A DNA stretch of 10,766 bases from an uncultured Clostridium sp. (GTDB lineage Bacteria > Bacillota > Clostridia > Lachnospirales > Lachnospiraceae), in contig CANRXD010000024.1 in the NCBI GenBank assembly GCA_947643685.1, positions 1 to 10,766 on the forward strand, given 5' to 3'. The position numbers and the translations under genes were made by a program. Below, piece after piece: positions 1 to 6,768 of this stretch. Position 1 is the first letter of the stretch. Every line of letters starts with the position of its first letter. The notes beneath the pieces are model-generated. The model had not been told where the DNA came from and made no database searches. It worked only from the letters and a program-made list of their open reading frames with translations.

Positions 1-456
1 GGTCGGTGTATATTATCGGCAGGAGTGGCCCTCGCCATCATGATTCTGCCCTTTATTGAGGTGCGGGCGGAAAAGGCCTTCCGTGAGGTCCCGGCCCACA
101 TGATCCAGTCCTCCTATGCCCTGGGCTGCTCCAGGTTCTATACCATTACGCGGATAATCCTTCCGGCCTGCCGGGGGGAACTGGTGTCGGGGATTATCCT
201 GGGCGGCTGCTATGCCATGGGAGCCACTGCACCCATGATTTTTACAGGAGCCGTGGCCTACGCGGCGGTTCCCAAAAGCCTTTTATCTCCGGCCATGGCG
301 CTGCCCCTGCATTTATACCTGCTTCTGGCCCAGGGGGCCACGTCCATGGATACGGCATATGGAACAGCTTTTGTGATGATGGCCATTATCTTAATCAGCA
401 ACATGTTGGCCACAATTTACGCAAGAAGGAGTCAGAAAAAATGGAAGAGATCATGA
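1..456 (+). CDS. pstA: Phosphate ABC transporter permease PstA-like, 3' part only
   Basis: The reading frame is open from base 1, so the gene starts before the window; 151 C-terminal residues are visible. A GTG at 25 is only an internal codon. Family knowledge: PstA is one of two membrane permeases of the high-affinity phosphate importer PstSCAB. The fragment shows a hydrophobic segment (ALAIMILPF), then the cytoplasmic EAA loop that contacts the ATPase (EVPAHMIQSSYALGCSRF, followed by a hydrophobic ILPA stretch), a helix with GCYAMGATAPMIFTG that matches the PstA 'GETAPLLFTG' region, and a last hydrophobic helix before a basic tail (ARRSQKKWKRS). The stop TGA at 454-456 overlaps the next gene by 16 bases, which points to translational coupling with the ATPase. 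Specificity for phosphate is inferred mainly from the PstB partner. Confidence 0.85.
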   Translation, partial: GRCILSAGVALAIMILPFIEVRAEKAFREVPAHMIQSSYALGCSRFYTITRIILPACRGELVSGIILGGCYAMGATAPMIFTGAVAYAAVPKSLLSPAMALPLHLYLLLAQGATSMDTAYGTAFVMMAIILISNMLATIYARRSQKKWKRS

Positions 457-1190
457 CGCTTAAACATACCAGCGTTTCCTATGACGGAAAGCCAGTGTTA
501 AAAGATGTGTCCATGGCAATCCGCAAAAACCGGATTACGGCGGTTATGGGTCCGTCGGGATGCGGGAAAACCACTCTGCTCCGGTCTTTAAACGGCCTTC
601 TGTGGGAAGAACCAGGGGCACAGGTGACCGGCGAGGTGCTGCTTTACGGAAAAGACATAAAGGCGCTGTCCACGGAGGAGCTGAGACGGCAGGTGGGACT
701 GGTGTTCCAGACCCCGTCGCCGTTCCCCTTTTCTATCTATAAAAATATGTCTTATGCACTTAAATATTACGGGGTGCGTGATAAAAATAAGATGGACCGC
801 ATTGTGGAGGAAAAGCTCCGGATGGCAGGGCTTTATGAGGAAGTGAAGGATGAGCTCGGAAAAAGTGCCCTGAAGCTTTCCGGCGGACAGAAGCAGAGGC
901 TGTGCATTGCAAGGGCTCTGACGGTGGAGCCGGAAGTTCTTTTGCTGGACGAGCCCTGTTCGGCGTTAGATGTGCGGTCCTCGGCAGTCATTGAAGAAAT
1001 GCTTGCAAAGCTTAAAGAAACCTATACCATCGTGATCGTCACCCACAACATTGCCCAGGCGAAGCGGATTGCTGATGATGCCGCTTTTGTGTTTGAGGGC
1101 CGTCTTGTGGAATACGGAGAAGCGCGGGAATTATTTGAACACCCGCAGGAGGAAGAGACGAAATCATTTCTGGAGGGAATTTACGGGTAG
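441..1190 (+). CDS. pstB: Phosphate ABC transporter ATP-binding protein PstB
   Basis: A 249-residue cytoplasmic ATPase that would power phosphate import together with the upstream permease. Complete ABC motifs are visible: Walker A GPSGCGKT (37-44), Q-loop Q90, signature LSGGQ (146-150), Walker B VLLLDE (166-171) and the H-loop THN (201-203). Segments typical of PstB rather than other importers are VFQTPSPFPFSIY after the Q-loop, QRLCIARAL, DEPCSALD, and the C-terminal IYG. Length matches the family (about 250). ATG 441 was chosen because AAGGAG at 426-431 sits 9 bases upstream; an ATG at 453 (ATGA overlap with the permease stop) is a weaker alternative. phoU, which commonly follows pstB, is absent: the next gene is a convergent asparaginase. 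No clear intrinsic terminator for this strand was found at 1191-1270. Confidence 0.93.
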   Translation: MEEIMTLKHTSVSYDGKPVLKDVSMAIRKNRITAVMGPSGCGKTTLLRSLNGLLWEEPGAQVTGEVLLYGKDIKALSTEELRRQVGLVFQTPSPFPFSIYKNMSYALKYYGVRDKNKMDRIVEEKLRMAGLYEEVKDELGKSALKLSGGQKQRLCIARALTVEPEVLLLDEPCSALDVRSSAVIEEMLAKLKETYTIVIVTHNIAQAKRIADDAAFVFEGRLVEYGEARELFEHPQEEETKSFLEGIYG

Positions 1191-1271
1191 ATTATAACCC
1201 GATGCCGGTATTACTGTCTGAACCGCAGGAATGGAAACAGAGTAACAGGAGAGGGCAAATCCGCGGCCGGC

Positions 1272-1307
1272 AGAAAAGAAAAACACCCCTGCCGCAAAAA
1301 GCAGGGG
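1272..1307 (-). terminator. Intrinsic terminator of the asparaginase gene
   Basis: A perfect 7-bp stem CCCCTGC (1286-1292) / GCAGGGG (1301-1307) with an 8-base loop. Read on the minus strand it is followed by TGTTTTTCTTTT, a good U-tract. It lies about 10 bases past the asparaginase stop codon. On the plus strand the hairpin is followed by CGCTGGAATT with no T-run, so it is unlikely to end pstB transcription efficiently. Confidence 0.85.
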
Positions 1308-1316
1308 CGCTGGAAT

Positions 1317-2330
1317 TTAGTTGGCGTTGCTGTTCCAGAGAATATCGCGGCCAATGGTCTGATAGAATAATTCCTTGACGCGGGCCGGCTCAGAGGTCTG
1401 ACCCAGAATCCACATGAGTTTGGTAACGGTGGCTTCCAGGGTCATATCATAGGATTCAATGAGGCCAAAGGCATTCTTGATTTTCTGCCCCACCTCATAG
1501 ACAGACATGTTGCTGCCTTCCTGGGTTACCTGAGTGGTCATAACGACGATTTTCCCCATGGAAATCCATTTTTCAATGGAGCTGTAAAAGTCATCGGATT
1601 CATAGGAAGGGAGACCGCCCACACCGAAGGACTCGATGACCACGGCATCATAATGTTCCGCCATGTAATCCAGAATGGTGGAATCCATGGACGGGATGAG
1701 CTTAAGAAGCGCTACTTTGCTGTTTAAATCATGGTAGAAACGCACATTTTCCCGGTCCTGCCATTTATCGTCGATATAAAACAGAATATGGTCTTCCTGA
1801 ATCACGGCCAGATACGGGAAGTTAATGCTGGAAAAGGCATTATAGCTCTTGGTGCGCTCCTTTTTCCCCCGGGTTCCCGCGATTACCTTTCCGTCAAACA
1901 CGATGTTGACGCCATGGGCCCGTTCGCAGGAGGCAAAGCGGAGGCTGTCTAAAAGATTGGTTCTGGCATCGGTAACGTCCAGGTCGATGGGTTTCTGGGC
2001 TCCGGTGATGACAATAGGTTTTTTGGAATGCTGGACCATATAGGACATGGCGGCTGCCGTATAGGCCATGGTATCTGTTCCGTGGCAGATGACAAAGCCA
2101 TCGTAATTGTCATAATTTTCTTCCAGAAGTTTGGAAAGAAGCTGCCAGTGCCTGGGATGAATGTTGGTGCTGTCAATATTCAGAACCTGCTTCGCGTCCA
2201 CTTCGCAGAAGGAGCGTGCAGCAGGCACATAGGACAGAAGCTCGTCCCCTGTAAGAAGCGGGGTCAGTCCGGAATCCCCATGCTTGCAGGCGATGGTGCC
2301 GCCAGTTCCGAGAAGAAGAATGTGTTTCAT
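1317..2330 (-). CDS. ansA: Type I (cytoplasmic) L-asparaginase
   Basis: Hydrolyses L-asparagine to L-aspartate and ammonia. The 337-residue protein has no signal peptide, as expected for the cytoplasmic type I (EcAI-like) enzymes of 330-340 residues. Visible motifs: N-terminal GTGGTIA with the nucleophile-type Thr12; HGTDTM (83-88) carrying the Thr85-Asp86 pair; VITGAQ (107-112); and RTKSYNAFSS (159-168), whose Lys161 fits the active-site lysine of the second catalytic triad. ESFGVGGLP (233-241) is also typical. The start was set at ATG 2330 because GGGG (2341-2344, minus-strand AAAGGGGA) lies 10 bases upstream, the family begins with this MKHILLLGTGG segment, and the upstream TTG at 2387 falls inside the promoter. 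It is a stand-alone gene with its own promoter and terminator, convergent with pstB and divergent from the DUF4250 gene. No aspartase gene (ansB) is next to it. Confidence 0.93.
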   Translation of the reverse strand: MKHILLLGTGGTIACKHGDSGLTPLLTGDELLSYVPAARSFCEVDAKQVLNIDSTNIHPRHWQLLSKLLEENYDNYDGFVICHGTDTMAYTAAAMSYMVQHSKKPIVITGAQKPIDLDVTDARTNLLDSLRFASCERAHGVNIVFDGKVIAGTRGKKERTKSYNAFSSINFPYLAVIQEDHILFYIDDKWQDRENVRFYHDLNSKVALLKLIPSMDSTILDYMAEHYDAVVIESFGVGGLPSYESDDFYSSIEKWISMGKIVVMTTQVTQEGSNMSVYEVGQKIKNAFGLIESYDMTLEATVTKLMWILGQTSEPARVKELFYQTIGRDILWNSNAN

Positions 2331-2377
2331 AAATGATAATCCCCTTTCATTTGTTGATATGCCCCAAATCTGTAAGC

Positions 2378-2406
2378 AGTATATCAAAAAAGAATCGCAG
2401 ATTCAA
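2378..2406 (-). promoter_or_regulatory. Sigma-A promoter of the asparaginase gene
   Basis: On the minus strand, -35 TTGAAT (2401-2406), a 17-bp spacer, and -10 TATACT (2378-2383). Transcription would start near 2371, leaving a leader of about 40 bases before the ATG at 2330. This placement excludes the TTG at 2387 as a translation start. Confidence 0.8.
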
Positions 2407-2428
2407 CAAAAATCTATGGAAAAATGGT

Positions 2429-2457
2429 GATGCCTGCATCAGCAGGTATCTTTGTTT
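2429..2457 (+). promoter_or_regulatory. Hairpin with T-rich tail ahead of the DUF4250 gene
   Basis: A near-perfect dyad: 9-base arms 2429-2437 (GATGCCTGC) and 2442-2450 (GCAGGTATC) pair with a single G-U and enclose the 4-base loop ATCA. The plus strand continues with TTTGTTT (2451-2457), so it resembles an intrinsic terminator or attenuator. It ends only 18 bases before the DUF4250 start codon, and no plus-strand gene lies upstream that would need termination. It could also be a protein-binding palindrome between the divergent genes. I saw no convincing plus-strand promoter between 2384 and 2475. The structure is seen; its role is unknown. Confidence 0.5.
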
Positions 2458-2475
2458 AGAAAGAAGGTGAATTTT

Positions 2476-2655
2476 ATGACTCAGATCCCAAAGGATCCGG
2501 TGATGCTTTTAAGTTATATCAATACCCAGCTCCGGGATTTTTATCCATCCATGAACGAACTGTGCAGGGCACTGTCTGTTTCAAAGGAAGAAATCGACAG
2601 GACTCTGGCATCCATTGATTACCAGTATGAAGAAGAGCGGAATCAATATGTATAA
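2476..2655 (+). CDS. DUF4250 domain-containing small protein
   Basis: A 59-residue soluble, acidic protein of unknown function. The pattern 'PKDPVMLLSYINTQLRDFY', then 'LCRALSVSKEEI', then 'IDYQYEEERNQYV' matches my recollection of the DUF4250 family, short single-domain proteins common in Clostridia; the middle has a helix-turn-helix-like feel, but no DNA binding is established. The start was set at ATG 2476: AAGGTG (2464-2469) is 6 bases upstream and the protein begins where the family does. A TTG at 2452 in the same frame would add eight residues, but it lies in the tail of the hairpin. A membrane-protein gene follows 52 bases downstream in the same direction and may be co-transcribed. Confidence 0.8.
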   Translation: MTQIPKDPVMLLSYINTQLRDFYPSMNELCRALSVSKEEIDRTLASIDYQYEEERNQYV

Positions 2656-2658
2656 GCT

Positions 2659-2720
2659 CTGAATTTTTCCATGCATATCCCACGTTCCATTCTGCCAGAC
2701 TATCCACATGGAAAAATTAG
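2659..2720 (+). repeat. Inverted repeat spanning a start codon
   Basis: AATTTTTCCATG (2662-2673) and CATGGAAAAATT (2707-2718) are perfect 12-base complements separated by 33 bases. CT (2659-2660) and AG (2719-2720) can add two pairs around a bulged G. The right arm contains the ATG (2708-2710) of the downstream membrane protein, so in the transcript the start codon would be paired. No T-run follows on either strand, so it does not look like a terminator. Confidence 0.65.
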
Positions 2721-3157
2721 AAAAGCAGTTTGAATTTTGGAAAAATTTCATAAAGTGCGGGGTGGCCGGATGGTGTATGGAGATCATTTTCACGTCGGCG
2801 GAGTCCATTGCCGTGGGGGATATGAGGCTCATTGGCCGGACTTCCCTTCTTATGTTTCCCATTTATGGTCTGGGTGCTCTTTTAGGCCCCATCTGCCGGC
2901 AGCTGGATATGTGGATCGGAGATGCGGAAAGGCTTGGACGGAAGGATAAAGTGTGGCGCCATGGAACCAACAGCATGGTGCTTATCTTTCTGGCGGAATA
3001 TCTGTCCGGCACTTTTTTAAAACTTTACGGAATCTGTCCCTGGGACTATTCCGGCCGTTTTTTCAGTGTGGATGGCCTTATACGCCTGGATTTTGCCCCA
3101 TTCTGGTTTGGGGCCGGACTTTTTTTTGAAGAAATCACGGGGCAGAAAAGAAAGTAG
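2708..3157 (+). CDS. CmpB-type (PF06541) small multi-pass membrane protein
   Basis: A 149-residue membrane protein of unknown function. Databases often call this family 'putative ABC transporter permease', but no transporter motif or partner is visible here. Hydrophobic segments lie at about 12-32 (ends GWCMEIIFTS), 44-64 (TSLLMFPIYGLGALLGPIC), 87-108 (SMVLIFLAEYLSGTFLKLYG) and 126-143. The family-like signatures are GWCMEI, the R-x-G-x-TS-x-x-MFPIYG stretch, the E-Y-L-S-G segment, and WDYSGRF followed by DGLIRLDFAPFW. ATG 2708 is the only ATG that retains the first helix; an in-frame TGA at 2660-2662 blocks extension. No Shine-Dalgarno sequence precedes it (CCAGACTATCCAC), and the ATG lies within an inverted repeat. 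It probably shares a transcript with the DUF4250 gene. The family call is fairly secure; the function is not known. Confidence 0.78.
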   Translation: MEKLEKQFEFWKNFIKCGVAGWCMEIIFTSAESIAVGDMRLIGRTSLLMFPIYGLGALLGPICRQLDMWIGDAERLGRKDKVWRHGTNSMVLIFLAEYLSGTFLKLYGICPWDYSGRFFSVDGLIRLDFAPFWFGAGLFFEEITGQKRK

Positions 3158-3163
3158 AAGCAG

Positions 3164-3192
3164 TTGCATTTGCCGGCGGATTTTTATATAAT
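3164..3192 (+). promoter_or_regulatory. Sigma-A promoter of the plsC-pheA-ppx-ppk unit
   Basis: -35 TTGCAT (3164-3169), a 17-bp spacer, and a consensus -10 TATAAT (3187-3192). The -35 begins 7 bases after the preceding stop codon. Transcription would start near 3199, giving a leader of about 80 bases before plsC. The leader shows only a weak GC pairing (CCCG with CGGG) and no recognisable riboswitch or T-box. Confidence 0.85.
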
Positions 3193-3277
3193 GATGATAC
3201 ATCGGAAAAACAGCCCGGCAAAACGTATGGTTGTTTAAAGCGGGTGGATTTTATTAAAAAAGAAAAAGGTGAATGCA

Positions 3278-4033
3278 ATGATTCGTTTTTTAGTGGTGGC
3301 CGTTCTTCTGATCGGTTTTCTTGTGTTTGGTTTTCCGCTTCTTGCGGCCCAGAATTCCCTGGGGAAAAAGGATCCCCATGGCAGAGATGTGGAAAGCTTA
3401 AAAATTGTTCAGTATATGTTCGGGCTGATTTTAAAGGCGGCAGGTATTACGGTTACGGTGAAGGGAAGGGAAAACATTCCCGAGGACCAGGCCGTACTCT
3501 ACGTGGGAAACCACAGAAGCTATTTTGATATTCTGGTGGGATATACCACAGTGCCGGGCCTTATGGGATTTGTGGCCAAAAAGGAAATGTTAAAGATTCC
3601 GCTTCTCCGGTCGTGGATGATAAATGTCAACTGCCTGTTTCTGGACAGGGAGAATCTGAAAGAGGGGTTAAAGACCATTCTCCAGGGAATTGAAAAGGTC
3701 AGAAGCGGAGTGTCCATCTGGATTTTCCCGGAGGGAACAAGAAATAAAAGCGAGGATGTGAGGGAGCTTCTTCCATTTAAAGAGGGAAGTCTTAAAATTG
3801 CCGAGAAGTCCGGCTGCCCGGTAATTCCAGTGGCCATGGTGGGGACTGCGGAAGCTTTTGAAAAGCACTTTCCCATGATCCGTCCTTCCCATGTGACGGT
3901 GTATTATGGAAAGCCCTTCTATATTAAAGAGCTGGAGCCGGCAGAGAAAAAACGGGCCGGAGCCTATACAAGAGAAAAAATACGGGAAATGCTTTGTGAA
4001 ATACAGGAAGAAACGGCAGGAGAAATAAGATGA
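3278..4033 (+). CDS. plsC: 1-acyl-sn-glycerol-3-phosphate acyltransferase
   Basis: Transfers an acyl chain to lysophosphatidic acid to give phosphatidic acid, the precursor of membrane phospholipids, at the cytoplasmic face of the membrane. The 251-residue protein starts with a hydrophobic anchor (about 2-24). It carries the acyltransferase motifs in order: NHRSYFD with the catalytic H79-x4-D84, CLFLDR (119-124), FPEGTR (150-155) and VIPVAMVG (182-189). Length is typical for the family. The start was set at ATG 3278, 6 bases after AAGGTG (3266-3271); a GTG at 3269 overlaps that site and is unlikely. It is the first gene after a strong promoter. Its stop overlaps the pheA start as ATGA (4030-4033), which suggests translational coupling with an amino-acid biosynthesis gene, an unexpected partner. 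Confidence 0.94.
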   Translation: MIRFLVVAVLLIGFLVFGFPLLAAQNSLGKKDPHGRDVESLKIVQYMFGLILKAAGITVTVKGRENIPEDQAVLYVGNHRSYFDILVGYTTVPGLMGFVAKKEMLKIPLLRSWMINVNCLFLDRENLKEGLKTILQGIEKVRSGVSIWIFPEGTRNKSEDVRELLPFKEGSLKIAEKSGCPVIPVAMVGTAEAFEKHFPMIRPSHVTVYYGKPFYIKELEPAEKKRAGAYTREKIREMLCEIQEETAGEIR

Positions 4034-5166
4034 AACATCTGGACTTGATGGAATGCAGGAACAAACTGGATCAGATTGACAGAGAAATTGTACGGTTATT
4101 TGAGGAACGGATGACGGTCTGCGGTGATGTGGCCCAATATAAAATCGAAACGGGAAAGGCCGTTTACGATGCCGGGAGGGAAAAACAGAAAATTGCAGCC
4201 GTAAGAGAGCTGGCCGGCAGCGAATTTAATAAGCAGGCGGTGCAGGAAATTTTTTCCCAGCTCATGACCATCAGCCGAAAGTTCCAGTATGGATGCCTGG
4301 CGGCCTGCCAGAAGACCTTTTCCACCGGATTTACGGAGGTGGAGTCTTTAAAGAAAGAAAACGTCTGCGTTGTGTTTCAGGGAGTGGAAGGCGCGTACAG
4401 CCATGCCGCCACAAAAATGTTTTTCGGAGACGGCGTAAACGCTTATCATGTGCCGGAGTTTGAGGATACCATGAAGGAGGTGGAGGAGGGCCGGGCCGAT
4501 TACGGTGTGCTCCCCATTGAGAATTCCACGGCCGGATTTGTGAGCAACAGTTACGACCTTCTGGCGAAGTACGGCAATTACATAGTGGGAGAAATTTATG
4601 TGCCTGTGGATCATGTGCTTCTTGGCCTTTCGGAGGCCTCTCTTTCTGACATTAAAACCATCTACTCCCATCCGCAGGGGCTGATGCAGTGCTCAAAATT
4701 TTTAAATTCCAATAAAGACTGGAAACAGGTGGGGGCCTTAAACACCGCTGCCGCGGCAAAAAAGATTATGGAAGAAAAAGATAAAACCCAGGCGGCCGTT
4801 GCCAGCCGGGCCGCGGGAGAACTCTATGGATTAAAGGAACTGGCCCGGGAAATAAATGATGAAAAGGGAAATACCACAAGATTTATCATTCTGGCAAAAA
4901 ATCCGGAATATGAGACAAAAGCTTCCAAAATCAGCCTGATTTTTGAGGTACCCCATGTGAGCGGTTCGCTTTATAACATCCTTGGAAATTTTATTTTCAA
5001 CGGGGTGAACATGAATATGATCGAGTCCAGACCGATTCCGGGAAAGCCTTTTGAATACCGTTTTTTTGTGGATATTGAAGGTAATTTAAGCGATGCATCC
5101 ATAAAAAATGCCCTGACGGGAATCCAGGCAGAGGCCTCTTTCATGAAAATTCTGGGAAACTACTGA
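4030..5166 (+). CDS. pheA: Bifunctional chorismate mutase/prephenate dehydratase
   Basis: Converts chorismate to prephenate and then to phenylpyruvate, the branch leading to phenylalanine. The 378 residues hold three domains. An AroQ-type chorismate mutase (about 1-90) has R10, R27, K38, D47, R50 and E51 in the positions of the E. coli active-site set, offset by one. The prephenate dehydratase domain (about 112-290) has FQGVEGAYSHAA, LPIENSTAG, YSHPQGLMQC and the catalytic TRF (283-285) in GNTTRFIIL. An ACT domain (about 300-378) has ESRPIPGKPFEYRFFVDIEG with ESRP at 332-335, which in the family binds phenylalanine for feedback inhibition. The enzyme is complete and its motifs look intact. 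The start overlaps plsC by 4 bases. No phenylalanine leader peptide or attenuator is visible, so regulation is probably allosteric. Confidence 0.95.
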   Translation: MKHLDLMECRNKLDQIDREIVRLFEERMTVCGDVAQYKIETGKAVYDAGREKQKIAAVRELAGSEFNKQAVQEIFSQLMTISRKFQYGCLAACQKTFSTGFTEVESLKKENVCVVFQGVEGAYSHAATKMFFGDGVNAYHVPEFEDTMKEVEEGRADYGVLPIENSTAGFVSNSYDLLAKYGNYIVGEIYVPVDHVLLGLSEASLSDIKTIYSHPQGLMQCSKFLNSNKDWKQVGALNTAAAAKKIMEEKDKTQAAVASRAAGELYGLKELAREINDEKGNTTRFIILAKNPEYETKASKISLIFEVPHVSGSLYNILGNFIFNGVNMNMIESRPIPGKPFEYRFFVDIEGNLSDASIKNALTGIQAEASFMKILGNY

Positions 5167-5187
5167 TGATCGTACACTGTGCAGGAT

Positions 5188-5195
5188 GGGGGGAA
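5188..5195 (+). promoter_or_regulatory. Ribosome binding site that decides the ppx start
   Basis: GGGGGG (5188-5193) followed by AA lies 7 bases before GTG 5201. The alternative ATG at 5186 has AGG directly touching it with no spacer and would make this purine run part of the coding sequence, so the GTG is preferred. Confidence 0.55.
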
Positions 5196-5200
5196 TCCTT

Positions 5201-6766
5201 GTGGCATCTCATGTATTTGCTGCTATTGATGTGGGCTCCTTTGAGCTGGAGCTGGGAATCTATGAGATTTCCGGAAAAAATAAAATCAGAAATCTGGATC
5301 ATGTGCGCCATGTGATGGCTCTGGGACGAGACACCTACCACCGTGGAAAAATCAGCTATGAGCAGGTGGAGGAACTCTGTGAGGTTCTGGGAGATTTTTC
5401 CAGAATCATGAAGAGCTATAAGGCGGCGGACTACCGGGCCTATGGCACAAGCGCCATGCGCGAGGCCAGAAACAGTCAGATTGTTCTGGACCAGGTCCGT
5501 GTGAGAACCGGTATTGAAATCCAGATCATCAGCAATTCTGAACAACGGTTTTTAAACTACAAGGCCATTGCCGCCCTGGATGAGGATTTCGATAAAAATA
5601 TCCGGCAGGGCACCGCCATCGTGGACGTGGGATTTGGCAGTATGCAGATCTCTCTGTTTGATGAAAAACTTCTGATTTCAACGGAAAACCTTCCTCTGGG
5701 AGCTTTAAGAATCCTTGGGGCCTTAAGTGATGTGAATACCACTGTGGACCGGACCAGGGAACTGATCGACGGCATGGCGGAAAATGAGCTTTCCAATTAT
5801 AAGAAAATGTATCTGGCGGACCGTACCGTACACCATATCATCGGAATCGGGGAAAATATCCTTTATCTGTTCCGGCATGAGGATAACGGAAAGCCCCTGG
5901 AGCGGGTTTCCAGGGAACGGTTTAATCTCTTTTATGACCAGCTTTTCCGGCTCAGCGAGGATGAGCGGGAAGAAAAATTCGGAGTCAGCGCCGAATATGC
6001 CGCTCTGCTTCTTCCCTGTGCCGTTATCTATAAAAAGTTCATGGAAATCACAGGGGCGGAATCTCTGTGGATTCCGGGAATCCGCTTTTGTGATGGAATC
6101 GCCGCCGAATATGCGGCGGACCACAAGCTGGTAAAATTCAAGCATGATTTCAACAACGATATTATCAGCACCTCCAGAAACATGGCCAGGCGGTACCGCT
6201 GCCAGAGTCCCCATTCGGAGATGGTGGAGGTCTTTGTGCTTCAGATTTTCGATACCATGAAGCGGTATCATGGAATGGGAGAGCGGGAGCGTCTGCTTTT
6301 GCAGATCGCCGTCATTATTCATGCCTGCGGAAAATTTATCAGCGTCAGAAACGCCAACGAATGTGCCTACAATATTATCATGTCCACGGAGATCATCGGA
6401 ATTTCCCATCTGGAAAGGGAGATTATCGCCAATGTGGTGCGCTATAATATCCGGGATTTCGATTATAATAAAGTTCATATGGAAACAGAACTGGATTCTG
6501 TGTCCAGCGGCTTTGCAAGTCACAGGGATGTGACCATTGTAATAGCGAAGCTTACAGCAATTCTCCGGCTGGCCAACTCCATGGACCGGGGGCATAAGCA
6601 GAAACTTAAGGGCTGTCGGATGTCCGTGAAAGATAAAAATTTTGTAGTGACCACAGATTATCATGGAGATATTACACTGGAAACCGTTTCCTTTGGGCAG
6701 AAGGCGGCATTTTTTGAAGAAATTTTCGGACTTCGGCCCATACTCAGGCAGAAAAGGAGCGATTAA
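5201..6766 (+). CDS. ppx: Ppx/GppA-family phosphatase, divergent
   Basis: The family hydrolyses polyphosphate from its ends (Ppx) or pppGpp (GppA). This 521-residue protein has the family layout: an actin-like ASKHA phosphatase domain (about 1-300) and a C-terminal HD-like helical domain (about 315-521). Recognisable segments are AAIDVGS (7-13), YGTSAMREARN (81-91), a conserved-position Glu114 in ISNSEQR, IVDVGFGS (140-147), and LPLGALRI. Several key positions deviate: DVGS is followed by FELE instead of the usual N-S; the 'DIGGGSTE' loop reads DVGFGSMQ; the HD pair reads HA (374-375, in HACGKF); and the usual His-rich stretch after it reads NANECAYN. Activity may therefore be altered. It lies between pheA (34 bases) and ppk (2 bases), which favours a polyphosphate role over pppGpp. 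The start is GTG 5201; ATG 5186 is the alternative. Confidence 0.85.
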   Translation: MASHVFAAIDVGSFELELGIYEISGKNKIRNLDHVRHVMALGRDTYHRGKISYEQVEELCEVLGDFSRIMKSYKAADYRAYGTSAMREARNSQIVLDQVRVRTGIEIQIISNSEQRFLNYKAIAALDEDFDKNIRQGTAIVDVGFGSMQISLFDEKLLISTENLPLGALRILGALSDVNTTVDRTRELIDGMAENELSNYKKMYLADRTVHHIIGIGENILYLFRHEDNGKPLERVSRERFNLFYDQLFRLSEDEREEKFGVSAEYAALLLPCAVIYKKFMEITGAESLWIPGIRFCDGIAAEYAADHKLVKFKHDFNNDIISTSRNMARRYRCQSPHSEMVEVFVLQIFDTMKRYHGMGERERLLLQIAVIIHACGKFISVRNANECAYNIIMSTEIIGISHLEREIIANVVRYNIRDFDYNKVHMETELDSVSSGFASHRDVTIVIAKLTAILRLANSMDRGHKQKLKGCRMSVKDKNFVVTTDYHGDITLETVSFGQKAAFFEEIFGLRPILRQKRSD

Positions 6767-6768
6767 AT

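Noticed and set aside
1286..1307. Hairpin as a terminator for pstB
   Set aside because: The T-rich tail exists only on the minus strand, so it serves the asparaginase gene.
2028..2336. Plus-strand open frame of 102 codons
   Set aside because: Antisense to the asparaginase, with no ribosome binding site or recognisable domain.
2331..2387. N-terminal extension of the asparaginase from TTG 2387
   Set aside because: The TTG lies in the spacer of the gene's own promoter, upstream of the likely transcription start, and the family begins at MKHILLLGTGG.
3193..3277. Riboswitch or T-box in the plsC leader
   Set aside because: The leader is only about 80 bases, shows just a weak 4-5 bp GC pairing and no conserved T-box or known aptamer pattern.
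3244..3528. A 94-codon plus-strand open frame beginning in the plsC leader
   Set aside because: It is out of frame with plsC, mostly inside it, and its composition is not protein-like for a known family; AAGGTG serves the plsC ATG instead.
5186..5200. ATG 5186 as the ppx start
   Set aside because: No usable ribosome binding site: AGG abuts the ATG. GTG 5201 has a G-rich site at correct spacing and begins closer to the AAIDVGS strand. Kept as an alternative only.
5723..6664. A long 313-codon open frame on the minus strand
   Set aside because: It lies entirely antisense to ppx, has no recognisable domain, and its reading openness is explained by the codon use of the real gene.
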